Shown piece by piece: positions 33,085 to 43,600 of a DNA stretch of 64,000 nt. The notes under the pieces are model-generated. The model did no database searches. It saw nothing but the letters and a program-made list of their open reading frames with translations, and was not told the origin of the DNA. The stretch is from NCBI GenBank assembly GCA_019359315.1, contig JAHHHO010000003.1, positions 1-64,000 on the forward strand, in the 5' to 3' direction. Position numbers and translations under genes: made by a program. The stretch comes from Myxacorys californica WJT36-NPBG1. GTDB taxonomy: Bacteria; Cyanobacteriota; Cyanobacteriia; Leptolyngbyales; Leptolyngbyaceae. Position 1 is the stretch's first letter, and each line of letters starts with the position of its first letter.

Positions 33085-35940
33085 CTATAGAATCTCAATT
33101 CTGCCGCGTTGTCCATCGATCCGAACTTGCTGCCCATCGTGTAAGCGGGTTGTGGCATTCGGAATATCCATCACGGCAGGAATTCGGTATTCTCGCGCGA
33201 CGATCGCGCCGTGAGAGAGTTTGCCGCCCACCTCGGAAATGAGCCCGCCCACCTGCGCCAAAATTGCTGCCCAGCCCGAATCGGTGTAGGGCACGACCAA
33301 AATAGTATCGCGATCGAGGCGAATTCCGCTCGAGAGTGACTTCATGATTTTGATGCGTCCTTCTTTTTGTCCAGGACTTGCTCCAATGCCTTGCAACGTT
33401 TGAGAGGCTTGCCAGGTTTCTAGCTTAGGTTCGGGTGGATCGTCTCCGTACACAAGCTGCGGCACTTGGGCAAGTTGGCGATCTTGTTCAAACTGCGATC
33501 GCCGTTGTTCAATGAGACGAGGAAAGGTTGACGTCGCAGCAACGTGTCGAATCTCGTCATACTTCAGAAAGAAGATGTCTCCCGGCTGCTCTAACGTACC
33601 AGAGGTTAACCATTGTTCTTCTAACGCCACAAAGCTCCAGCGCAAGTGCGCCAACAGTCGGCTATACACTTCCGTTACCTTGCCTTTGAGATCAACTCGT
33701 TGCTGAACGCGCGATCGACTTGGCACCACCTCTCGCTCAATCGGATGAAAGTAAAACTGAGCAAACACCTCTCGAATCGGCTTTGGATCTTCTCTCCACG
33801 TAGGTATAGCAATGTCAGTTCCGACCTCGCTTAAATAGCCGTATTGCTCTAGAAACAGGTCGAACTCGGCTAACACATCCCGCCCTTGCTTCGTCTCACT
33901 CAGGTGCTCAAACAATTGCTCAGCCGTCAGTTGATGAGAAATATTGCCAGTTTGTTTTGCTCTAGTGGCAATGGCTTGAAGCGATCGCAAGGCTGCAACT
34001 TCGGGCGTTCGGCTGTTATCAATTTCATCCTCTGAAACTTTAAAGATTGACCGTCGCAACGCTGCACTGAGCGGAGCAAGGATGCTGTAGTACGTCGCTC
34101 GTTTTAGCAATTCCAGAATTTTGTCTATGCGATCTAACACCTCTCCTGTCGAAAGTTGCGTTGCTGGATGCGTTGCAAATTCGGTTAACGCAGGTGAGAA
34201 ATAGCGTTGGTCATCTCGTTGAAAATCTTTCTCCAGCCGTAGTTCTCGTCGGACTAGCTTCAGCAATCCGGGGACGTTTTGCAGCGTTGACTTTATTGGT
34301 GGCTTGCTAAACTTTGCACCTCTGGTCAAAAACTCTAAACTCTCTGGAGGCAATCCCATGCGGCGAAACGTTTGTCCTAATAGCGACGCATTAAAGTAAG
34401 CGTGAGCATAGTGCAACGTTGCCGTTTCATTAAAATCTAATCCTTGAGCTTGCTGACCTAGTACCAACGAGAACAACTCTCCCCAAACGCCACAGGTCAA
34501 CGGGCGATTGATTGACCATGTCAACGGACGAATCGCGCCCGGAATCACTTCGGCAGCAATCTTGCGCGTCCAGATCGGAATCAAGGTCGTAATCGGGCGA
34601 GATTGCAGGAGCCATAGCGTCTGGCCGTCATAGCTCCACTCAATATCTTGGGGAATGCCGTGATAGTGCGCCTCTAGATGGCGAGCTAAGTAGGCCACCT
34701 GCTGCACCAAGTGAAGCGGCACTTCCCCGCTTCCCTGCACCTCCAGCGTCATTTCATCGGGCAACGTCCAATTCGAACCGATCTCTGACACCAGCACTTG
34801 ATAACTTTCAGGCGTCACTTGCCCCGACACCACCCGTTCAGCACTGCCGGGCAACGCTTCAACCAAGACTGAATCGCCTTGCCGCGCGATCGGGTCTCGG
34901 CTAAATGCCACACCCGAAAACACGCCGCGAACCTGCTGCTGAATCAACACCACCATTGAGGTATCTGGTAAATTGCGATCGCGCCGATACCTGACCGCAG
35001 ACGGCTGATCGTAAGACGCCAAACACTGCGCGATCGCGCTCAACAGATCGCGTTGCTGTGTGATACCTAAAATCGTCTCATACTGTCCCGCCGCTGACGC
35101 GAGTTCCGAATCTTCGCCAACCGCCGACGATCGCACGACCAACGGGGTTTGCTCCGACGGCTGCAACAGTTCGATCAACGGTTGTGGATCATCTCCCGGC
35201 AGCAGCACCCATCCCATTGGAACTGGATAGCCCAATCCTTTCAGATGGGCAAGAGTCGCTGCCTTTTCTCCAACTTTATTGGCTTGCAGGGGCTGATCTA
35301 GCGAAAGAACAGCGCGATCGCCGCGAAAGAATTTAAACATGGTTTGTGAATCCGTCTGAGCCGTATCTGGCTTCAACTCCAAATCATCTGGAATTTGAGT
35401 GTAGATCCATCCCATCAGACCTGCAAGGCAAATCGATGCTCCGATTAGAGCTGAATCGTCTGCATGTCTTGCGGCAGTGAGCAACGGAAACAGAATTAAA
35501 ACTCCAAATCGCCCTAGCTTTCGTTCTCGTAGGAGAGTAAATCCGATGCCACCGATCAAAAATGTCAGAAAAGATGTGATCGGATCATGCACAATATAGC
35601 CCCACGTCACATTCGTTGTGCCCGCACCTTTACCAATCCAGTAGCGCCCAAAAACGAGAGCGATCAGCGCAATCAACTCCCATTCAGGATGATCTGGGAA
35701 GAACGATCGCGCCAACAGCACCGCCAAAATGCCCTTTAGTGCCTCAGACAACACCGCTAAAATGCCTGCCACCTTGCCGCCGTGATAAAACGCAGCCGAA
35801 ACGCTGACATTTTTCGTCCCAATTCGGCTTAATCGCTTTCGAGTCAGCGCAACCGTAATCCACTCGATTAGCGGCAATCCGCCCAAAATTGGGCACAGCA
35901 GAAAAATTAGCAGAGAACCCCAAACTTGTGTCAGTGTCAT
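33085..35940 (-). CDS. PlsY-like membrane domain fused to PEP synthase/rifampin-phosphotransferase-like protein
   Basis: A 951-residue fusion. Residues 1-200 resemble the membrane acyltransferase PlsY (several helices, ending in the WIYTQIPDD linker), but its motifs are degenerate: RIGTKNVSVS where GSGNPGATNV is expected, and FGRYWIGKGAGTTN in motif 2. Residues about 215-540 are an ATP-grasp pyruvate-kinase-type N domain (VVRSSAVGEDSELASAAGQYET, LWLLQSRPI). A central helical region follows, and the C-terminal swivelling His domain carries GGKLSHGAIVAREYRIPAVM. No PEP-binding TIM barrel is present, so this part resembles rifampin phosphotransferase more than PEP synthase. The substrate is unknown; some annotations call it glycerol-3-phosphate acyltransferase. 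Confidence 0.8.
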   Translation of the reverse strand: MTLTQVWGSLLIFLLCPILGGLPLIEWITVALTRKRLSRIGTKNVSVSAAFYHGGKVAGILAVLSEALKGILAVLLARSFFPDHPEWELIALIALVFGRYWIGKGAGTTNVTWGYIVHDPITSFLTFLIGGIGFTLLRERKLGRFGVLILFPLLTAARHADDSALIGASICLAGLMGWIYTQIPDDLELKPDTAQTDSQTMFKFFRGDRAVLSLDQPLQANKVGEKAATLAHLKGLGYPVPMGWVLLPGDDPQPLIELLQPSEQTPLVVRSSAVGEDSELASAAGQYETILGITQQRDLLSAIAQCLASYDQPSAVRYRRDRNLPDTSMVVLIQQQVRGVFSGVAFSRDPIARQGDSVLVEALPGSAERVVSGQVTPESYQVLVSEIGSNWTLPDEMTLEVQGSGEVPLHLVQQVAYLARHLEAHYHGIPQDIEWSYDGQTLWLLQSRPITTLIPIWTRKIAAEVIPGAIRPLTWSINRPLTCGVWGELFSLVLGQQAQGLDFNETATLHYAHAYFNASLLGQTFRRMGLPPESLEFLTRGAKFSKPPIKSTLQNVPGLLKLVRRELRLEKDFQRDDQRYFSPALTEFATHPATQLSTGEVLDRIDKILELLKRATYYSILAPLSAALRRSIFKVSEDEIDNSRTPEVAALRSLQAIATRAKQTGNISHQLTAEQLFEHLSETKQGRDVLAEFDLFLEQYGYLSEVGTDIAIPTWREDPKPIREVFAQFYFHPIEREVVPSRSRVQQRVDLKGKVTEVYSRLLAHLRWSFVALEEQWLTSGTLEQPGDIFFLKYDEIRHVAATSTFPRLIEQRRSQFEQDRQLAQVPQLVYGDDPPEPKLETWQASQTLQGIGASPGQKEGRIKIMKSLSSGIRLDRDTILVVPYTDSGWAAILAQVGGLISEVGGKLSHGAIVAREYRIPAVMDIPNATTRLHDGQQVRIDGQRGRIEIL

Positions 35941-36049
35941 GTGCGATCGTTCAACGTCATTCCTCTTGAAGTCTAGATCGTTTGACGTGAGTGGAGGGCA
36001 CTACTGTTTTTGGCGAATCTGAATTGAGGCGGTTATGTGAGGGGTACAA

Positions 36050-36283
36050 GTGGTTGCTTCAGGTAAGCGTCGCCAAGTTGATGCTCACTGGAAGCGAGGC
36101 ATGAGTTATCTCAAACTGGGCTGGAATTGGATTCGACTTGCCATCACCCAGCAATGGAAGATTCAGGTTTATCCGTTTCTCTCCTGTTCACCTGGCCCTC
36201 AACCTGCGATTGCTTCCCAGCGACAACACGATGAATCCCTAAAGCGTGAATTCAGCGTCCTCAGCCGCATCCCAGCTTCTTAG
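36050..36283 (+). pseudogene. C-terminal remnant of an IS4-like transposase
   Basis: Seventy-seven codons ending in a proper stop. The segment KRGMSYLKLGWNWIRLAITQ resembles the end of IS4-type transposases of cyanobacteria, as does PGPQPAIASQRQHDES further on. The catalytic DDE region is missing and no inverted repeats were found, so this is a fragment. The call rests on remembered family resemblance. Confidence 0.55.
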
Positions 36284-36315
36284 TTTTGTCAGTCAAGCAG
36301 CTCGAAGCCTGCTAG

Positions 36316-36456
36316 TCCAAACTAAAAATTCTCGACAAGTCGTATCAAACCGGAAGAAAAGTGGCTGAAGACTTCAAATCAACGATGAAAATTGTATTTG
36401 ACCGACACTTGCCTCAATGGAACTACACGGCCAAGCCAGAATTACAGGTTATTTAA
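36316..36456 (+). pseudogene. C-terminal remnant of an ISAzo13-like transposase
   Basis: An open stretch without a start ends at TAA 36454-36456. It reads YQTGRKVAEDFKSTMKIVF and then DRHLPQWNYTAKPELQ, which matches the closing motif (…WNYT…P) of ISAzo13-type transposases. It is about 46 codons long and non-functional. With the fragment just upstream it marks an insertion-sequence graveyard at the end of the NRPS cluster. Confidence 0.55.
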
Positions 36457-36481
36457 TCCACGCTCCTTAGTAAGCTCTTGA

Positions 36482-39400
36482 TCACGATGTTAGTTGCCCT
36501 TCTCCCATGCATTGCTTTAACTGTTGGGCTAAGTATTGAACATGAGGACTTCTTAGCATGGTGAGATGATTTCCTGGAATCGGACAAAGGTTGACCTCCT
36601 TCGTCAGCTTTTTCCAGCCTAACGTTGAATCCTGGTTAGTTTTGCTGGTTTTGAATAACGTGATTGGGTGGGAATACCTTTGAGGACTGTAGCTCAGGAA
36701 TGCCTCAGCATTGGCACGATAAGTTTGGAGTATGGGACGTAAGGATAGCTCATTTAGCAATTGCGATTGGCTATGCCAAACTTCAGCGGGGTTCGCGGCG
36801 CGAAGTTCGTTGTCGCCCCTCGGTTGACGCTGAAAAGACTTGAGGAAACTAGACAAAAATTGTGCGCTCTGAGTTTGAACCTGAGTTTGAAGAGAAGATT
36901 TGAGCAAGCAACCGTAATCGATTAGGAAAGGAAGCAGCGATCGCGTAAGGGTGGTTAGCACGTTGAAATTATCTCGGTAAGAGAGCTGATGCCCTGGACT
37001 TGCGGTGTCGAGCATTGCCAGTAATGCAACTTCGTGTCCGGCTTGTTCAAGCTGCTGCGCCATCTCAAAAGCAACCACCCCACCAAACGACCATCCACCA
37101 ATGTAGTAAGGGCCTTGAGGCTGAATCTGGCGAATCGCTTTGATGTAGTAGGCAGCCATCTCTTCGATCGTCGTATGCGGTGGATGACCTTCTAGGCCAA
37201 TCGGGTGCAATCCATAAAACGGGCGATTGGCTTTACCAAGTTCCAAAGTACTTTGAGCAATAGAAGTTCGCTTCGCGGAATCCGTTGGAGCGCTGAACTG
37301 CTGCGCCAACTGGTAATAGGGAAAAACAGTACCAAAGATGGGATGTACGCAAAAGAAAGGCGGCTTTGAACCTGTAGGCTGAAGCGGCACCAAGCTAGAA
37401 ATTTCGGACGCAGAAGGTGAACAATTCGCTTGATCGAGTTGCTGTGCTAATTGTTCAATTGTAGGAGCAAGAAATAAGCTAGAGAGCGGCAGCGCTCCAA
37501 CGGACTTTGCTCCGCCAACCCCATTTGGCACAGCCAATTGCTCAAAGTGCTGATGAATTTGATCCATCAGACGCATAGCTTTGAGAGAATCTCCGCCCAT
37601 GTCAAAAAAGTTTTGGGTCACGTCTATTTCTGTGAGGCCAAGCTGCTCAGCCCAAAGTTTTGCCAGAGTTACTTCTGTCTCAGTGCGGGGAGCAACCGCA
37701 GCAGTATTGAGTGACAAGGTAGCAAGAGATTGGCGATCTATCTTGCCATTAGGTAACAGGGGTAACGTGGGCTGAATGGCAATGACCGACGGAATCATGT
37801 AGGCAGGTAATCGTTGCTGTAGAAATGCCTTTAACTGGGAATTTAATTCAGGCGGTGCGGCTGAATTTGGCACAACGCAAGCCACAATATGCTTTTCCTC
37901 AACCGTCTTTTCTGCAACTTGAACAGCGACCACCGTCGCTGCGATCGCAGGATGTTGTTTCAATACGGTTTCAATTTCTCCAAGTTCAATCCGATAGCCG
38001 CGAAGCTTGACTTGCTCATCCATGCGACCGAGAAATTGAAGGTTGCCATCAGAGCGATAGCGGACGCGATCGCCAGTCTTGTACAGGCGTGAATCAGGTT
38101 TGAAGGGATTGGGAATAAAGCGTTCAGCCGTCAAATCGGCGCGATTGAGGTAGCCTTTTGCGAGTCCGTCACCTCCAATGTATAGTTCTCCGGGAACCCC
38201 AATCGCCACGGGTTGGAGATCGGAATTGAGGACATAGAGTTGAGTGTTTGCGATCGCGCGTCCAATCGTTACGGTTTGACCCACTTTCAGTTCAGCAATG
38301 GTTGACCAAACGCTTGTTTCGGTCAGTCCATAAGCGTTGAAAAAACGGCGACGCATTGCCCAGCGATCGACTAGCTCGCTTGAACACGCTTCTCCAGCCG
38401 CGATGACGACTTTGAGATCAGGCAATTCGGGTAAAAGGTTGAGCAAAGCAGGAGGAAGAGTCACATGCGTAATGTGCTGCTCCTGTAAAAATTGAACCAG
38501 GTTTGCTCCTAATCGCGAAGCAGATTGGATCAAGTAGAGAGTTGCTCCAGTCGTCAACGCCATGATGATTTCAAAGATTGACGCATCGAAGCTAAGAGAC
38601 GCAAATTGTAGAACACGATCGCTCGGTTGCACATTGAAGATTTGGTGCTGAGCCTGAGCAAGATTAGACAATCCTTGATGAGTGACAAGTACACCTTTCG
38701 GTTGCCCGGTAGAGCCAGAAGTGTAAATCACATAGGCAAGATTATTAGCGGTAACGCGGCTGAGAGGAGGATTGCTGCCGGTTCGATATTCTTGCTGATC
38801 TAGGCAGATCACAGTTTGTCCTAACTCTACAAACCGATCGACTAGCGATCGCTGAGTGAGCAAGATAGAAACTTGAGCATCCTGGAGCATGAATTGCAGA
38901 CGCTCTGTAGGATAGGTCGGATCGAGCGGAACGTAAGCACCTCCGGCTTTCAGAACAGCCAGAACCGCAATCAGCATATTAAGCGATTGCTCTACACAAA
39001 TTCCCACCAATCGGTCAGGAACAACACCGAATTGTTGTAAGGAATGGGCGAGTTGATTGCTGCGATCGCTCAGTTCACGATAGGTAAGCTGTTGGTCTGC
39101 AAAAACAACGGCAACGGCATCGGGAGTTTGGTTGACCTGCGATTCAAACCAATCATGAATACACCAATCTTTGGGGTACTCTGCCTCAGTTGCGTTCCAC
39201 TGAACTAATTGTTGATGCTGCTCAACAGCAGTCAAGATTGGCAGATCAGAGAGGCGTTGGTTGGGGGCCGCTACGATGTTTTCTAGTAACGTTTGGAAGT
39301 GCTTCAGCATGCGTGCGATCGCGGCTTGATCAAATAAATCAGTGCGGTAGACTGCCACAACGCCCAGTGTGTCTAAGCATTCTACAATTTGAAACTCCAA

Positions 39401-40615
39401 GTCAAATCGGGCTGTACCCGGATCAACAGACACAGGGCTCAAGGTTAACTTAGGCAACTCTAATGACTCAGCAGGCGAGTTTTGCAGAGCAAATACCACT
39501 TGAAACAGAGGATTGCGGTTTAAGTCGCGATCGGGTTGCAAGGCTTCTACCAATTTTTCAAACGGCAAATCCTGATGGGCATATGCGCCCAATGCGACTT
39601 CTCGCACTTGGTTGAGCAAATCTAAGAACGTAGGATTACCTGATAGATCGGTTCGCAAGACCACGCTATTTGCAAAAAAACCAATCAAGCTCTCAAGTTC
39701 GCTGTGATTGCGATTTGCAATCGGAGAGCCGACAGAGATATCAGTTTGCCCGGTATACCGAAAGAGTAATGTTTGAAATGCGGCTAACAGAGTCATGAAT
39801 GGAGTCGCATTTGCTTCATCGCTCAATTGAACGATTGCTGACTTCAATGCTTTGGGCAACACTAACGCTTCGCGTGCGCCCTGAAACTTTTCGCTAAACG
39901 TAAAGTGCAATTCCGAAGGAACCACAGTTTTCTCCCCTAGATTGGGCAGTTCCAAAATAGGAGCTGCGCCCTCTAGTTTTTGCTGCCAGTAGGCGAGTTG
40001 ACTTGCCAACACTTCTCCCTGAAGCCAGTCTTGTTGCCAATGAGCAAAATCAGCGTACTGAATTGGCAACTCGGCTAACGGTGAAGGATGCCCAGCCGCG
40101 AATGCGATGTAGAGCGCTTCTAGTTCACGAATCAACACGGCGATCGACCAACCATCCGTAACAATGTGATGCATCGTGAGCAGCAGTACATAGTTGGTTT
40201 CGTCTAATTGCAGCAGTTTTACCCGTAACAGCGCATCTTGAACCAGATCAAACGGGCGCTGAAATGCTTCAATTGTTAGTCGTTCAACTTCTGCTTGCTG
40301 GTCTGCTGGTGGCAAAGTTTGTAGATCGATTAATGGCAGAGGCAACGTCAGCTGCGGCAGCACCACTTGCCTCGGCTGCCCTCCTATCATTTTGAAATTC
40401 GTCCGTAGCGACTCGTGGCGGCGCACAATTTCATTAAACGTTTGCTCTAGAGCGGCGATATTCAGTTCGCCGCTAAGCTGGACTGCAAGCGGCACATTGT
40501 AAGCCGGATTTTCGGGCATCAACTGCTGAAGAAACCAAAGTCGCTGTTGAGCAAAGGAGGTTGGCAGGACGAAAACTTCGGCTTCCGAATCAGCATGAGA
40601 GAGCGTTTGAGTCAT
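36482..40615 (-). CDS. NRPS module 3: C-A-T-TE (release module)
   Basis: A 1377-residue peptide synthetase. Condensation domain about 15-460 (active site HHIVTDGWS). Adenylation domain about 475-960; the specificity residues read by eye give D-A-F-T-I-A-A-V-W-K, close to Phe-type codes, so an aromatic residue is likely. Carrier domain at FDMGGDSLKAM (phosphopantetheine Ser). Thioesterase about 1110-1370 with PFFCVHPIFG, the nucleophile elbow GWSFGG, MLDTASPG (Asp) and GNHLTML (His). There is no epimerase. It is the last of three genes, its ATG overlapping the previous stop by 4 bp. It releases the chain by hydrolysis or cyclisation. Confidence 0.92.
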   Translation of the reverse strand: MTQTLSHADSEAEVFVLPTSFAQQRLWFLQQLMPENPAYNVPLAVQLSGELNIAALEQTFNEIVRRHESLRTNFKMIGGQPRQVVLPQLTLPLPLIDLQTLPPADQQAEVERLTIEAFQRPFDLVQDALLRVKLLQLDETNYVLLLTMHHIVTDGWSIAVLIRELEALYIAFAAGHPSPLAELPIQYADFAHWQQDWLQGEVLASQLAYWQQKLEGAAPILELPNLGEKTVVPSELHFTFSEKFQGAREALVLPKALKSAIVQLSDEANATPFMTLLAAFQTLLFRYTGQTDISVGSPIANRNHSELESLIGFFANSVVLRTDLSGNPTFLDLLNQVREVALGAYAHQDLPFEKLVEALQPDRDLNRNPLFQVVFALQNSPAESLELPKLTLSPVSVDPGTARFDLEFQIVECLDTLGVVAVYRTDLFDQAAIARMLKHFQTLLENIVAAPNQRLSDLPILTAVEQHQQLVQWNATEAEYPKDWCIHDWFESQVNQTPDAVAVVFADQQLTYRELSDRSNQLAHSLQQFGVVPDRLVGICVEQSLNMLIAVLAVLKAGGAYVPLDPTYPTERLQFMLQDAQVSILLTQRSLVDRFVELGQTVICLDQQEYRTGSNPPLSRVTANNLAYVIYTSGSTGQPKGVLVTHQGLSNLAQAQHQIFNVQPSDRVLQFASLSFDASIFEIIMALTTGATLYLIQSASRLGANLVQFLQEQHITHVTLPPALLNLLPELPDLKVVIAAGEACSSELVDRWAMRRRFFNAYGLTETSVWSTIAELKVGQTVTIGRAIANTQLYVLNSDLQPVAIGVPGELYIGGDGLAKGYLNRADLTAERFIPNPFKPDSRLYKTGDRVRYRSDGNLQFLGRMDEQVKLRGYRIELGEIETVLKQHPAIAATVVAVQVAEKTVEEKHIVACVVPNSAAPPELNSQLKAFLQQRLPAYMIPSVIAIQPTLPLLPNGKIDRQSLATLSLNTAAVAPRTETEVTLAKLWAEQLGLTEIDVTQNFFDMGGDSLKAMRLMDQIHQHFEQLAVPNGVGGAKSVGALPLSSLFLAPTIEQLAQQLDQANCSPSASEISSLVPLQPTGSKPPFFCVHPIFGTVFPYYQLAQQFSAPTDSAKRTSIAQSTLELGKANRPFYGLHPIGLEGHPPHTTIEEMAAYYIKAIRQIQPQGPYYIGGWSFGGVVAFEMAQQLEQAGHEVALLAMLDTASPGHQLSYRDNFNVLTTLTRSLLPFLIDYGCLLKSSLQTQVQTQSAQFLSSFLKSFQRQPRGDNELRAANPAEVWHSQSQLLNELSLRPILQTYRANAEAFLSYSPQRYSHPITLFKTSKTNQDSTLGWKKLTKEVNLCPIPGNHLTMLRSPHVQYLAQQLKQCMGEGQLTS

Positions 40616-43600
40616 TTCGGATCGTTTTGAAGGGATGATAGTTTGACGCGATAACTCTCCCGCGAGAGCGGCACGATCGCGGGAACTTTGGACTTAACCA
40701 TGCTATTCTGCAAGCGTTCAATCTCGGTTGCTAATCCGTCTATTGTTGGCGTTTCAAATAAGCTACGCAGGGGTAACTCAACCTCAAAGATGTCGCGAAT
40801 GCGAGAGACCAGTTGAGTTGCTAACAGCGAGTGACCCCCCAGTTCAAAAAAGTTATCGTAGATACTGACCTGCTTTAGACTCAGCACAGTGCACCAAATT
40901 TCGGTCAGCAGTTGTTCAACTTCAGAGCGGGGTGGTGCATAGGTTTTAATCGATTGAGAGCGAGTCCCCTCAGGCTTAGGCAAAGCGCGACGATTGATTT
41001 TTCCATTCGGAGTTAATGGAAATGATTCCAGAACGATGAATTGACTAGGAATCATATAATCGGGCAGTTTTTTACTAAGGTGCGATCGCAATTGGGGAAC
41101 TAAATGCGCCGCTAACTTAGCATGTAGAGGATTATTAGCATAAGACTGCCAAGAATTAGAATGCTTTACTAATGGAAATTCAGGCGTTGTTTTATTGCCA
41201 TTGTGAATAAACAAAACATCGTAATGTCCTGCGCTAGAACCTGACTCACACAACCGAATCGTATAAGGTAATTCGTCGATCAGCGATCGCAGGGCTTCAG
41301 GATCTACACCTGATGCAGCCTGCATTCCGCGAAATTCTCCGACCGTTTCAGGAGCTTCTGCGCCCTCTAACCATTGCACCGCTTGCATTGCATGAGATAA
41401 CCGCGCATTTGGAATTTGAGTGATTCCTAAAAAGTCGGGCTGTTCGTGTAGAAGCTGTTTCACACTGGAGAGACTTAAGCGATCGTTCGTCCAGTTAAGC
41501 CACGTTGGAGAATCGGTTGGAGCCGTGATTTTGGTTCCGATATGTAGCGTCACGTTATAGCGAAACTGAGTCATTTCATTGTGGTGATGTCCTTCAGTTA
41601 AATCGATTTGAACGTGAGTGACTTCAGGAAAGCGATCGCGCAACGCCTGAAAAAAAGCGGGGTCAATTACGAGTTCTGATTCCCGAAGGATTTGGGTCTG
41701 AACTCGTTGTCTCAGTTGGGATTTATCCAGCGACGATTCCGCTTGATAAAGCTGTACCGAGGTGTGGAACGCTTTTAGCAATGGCAGACTCCGAATGTCG
41801 CCCAAGAAGATAAAGCCAGACGGGGCAGATGCGTCTTTAGGGGTGTGCAGCGCCTGAATTGCGCCCTCTATTACCTGCACCAGATACTCAATGCTAGGAA
41901 AATATTGCACAACCGAATTGAGAATGACCGCATCAAAATTTGGTGGTATTCCATCAAAATCGGTTGCCACTTTTTGCAGAAGTTCGACGTGTGGAAGTGA
42001 GCCATCCGACAACTGCTGACCAATAGAGCGAAGTCCAACCTCAGAGAAATCAGTTCCGCAGTATTGGGTACAGTGTGGAGCAAGTCGGAACAACATCAGC
42101 CCTGTACCGCAGCCAATTTCTAGCACTCGCTGAGGCTGTAATGACAGAATGTAGTCAACGCGGCGATCGACCCATTCCTGAATCTGTTTAGCCGGAAGTG
42201 GTTGCCCGGTGTAGCTACTGTTCCACCCAATAATATTAAAGGTTGGATCAACCGGAGCAGGCTGCCCGTAGGTTTCTTCATACAGCATTTGCCACTGCAA
42301 CACTTGCTCAGCTTGCAATTCTGTTGTTTGATTGGCGTCAAGGGGGTCAGGGCGTTGCGTCACATACGCGATTAAACGGGGGTCGCCTTCATGCTCATCT
42401 GCGATCGCGATCGCAGCTTGCACCGCAGGATGTTGCGCTAACGCCGTCTCAATTTCTCCGAGTTCAATCCGGTACCCGCGAAGATTGACCTGCTCATCTA
42501 ATCGACCAAGAAACTCTAACTGTCCGTTGGCTCGATAGCGCACACAGTCACCCGTTTTGTAGAGCCGCGATCCAGGGTTAATCGGATTGGTAATAAAGCG
42601 TTCAGCCGTTAGCTCAGAACGATTGAGATAGCCCCGTGCTAGACCATGTCCACCAACGTAAAGTTCTCCTTTTGCGCCAAGCGGCACGGGTTGAAGATTG
42701 GCATCGAGAACATAAAGTTGCGTGTTTGCGATCGCATCTCCAATGGTCGGAACATCGTCTGTGATTTGTCCTGATGTTGCTACAACCGTTGTTTCTGTCA
42801 ATCCATAGTTATTCACTACGGTAAATGGTAGGGCAACGGGTAATTGACGCAGCTTGTCACCGCCAATTAGTAGGAACCGCAACGCATTACTGTTGGACCA
42901 ATCAAGATCAAATATTTTCTCAGCTAAGGGGGTAGGTAGAAAGCTAATCGTAATCTGTTGCTCAACCATCCACGCTTGCAAGTGCGTAGGTGAGGTTCGC
43001 GTTATGTCGTCGGGAATGTGAATGCTGGCTCCAGCCGTAAGATAGGGAAACAGTTCCCAACCGCAAGCATCAAAGGCAATTCCAGCGACTTGAGTTGCGC
43101 GATCGCTCGCCGAAATTTCAAAGGCGCGCTGATGCCAAAATATTAGATTCAGCAAACTTCGATGTTCGACTAACACTCCTTTAGGCTGACCTGTGGAGCC
43201 AGATGTGTAGATGATGTAAGCCAGATTGTTAGCCGTAACGCAGGGATTGAGATTTTCCTGACTACAAGCTGCAAAAGTATCCCAGTGATCAAGACAAATA
43301 ACGCGCTGCTTCAAAGAATCGCAAATGTCAGAGAACCGATCGATTAAATGCTGTTGAGTCAGCAAAATTGCAGTTTGAGCGTCGTTTAGCATAAACGCTA
43401 AACGCTCTGCAGGAAAAGCTGAATCAATTGGCACATAAGCACCTCCAGCTTTGAGAATACCAAGTAATCCGATGAGTAAATCAGGAGAGCGATCGACGCA
43501 AATACCAACGGGAGTTTCGGCGGTAATGTTGTGCGAGCGCAAGTAATGGGCGAGTTGATTACTGCGATCGTTTAATTCGCGGTAGGTTAGCTGCACCGTT

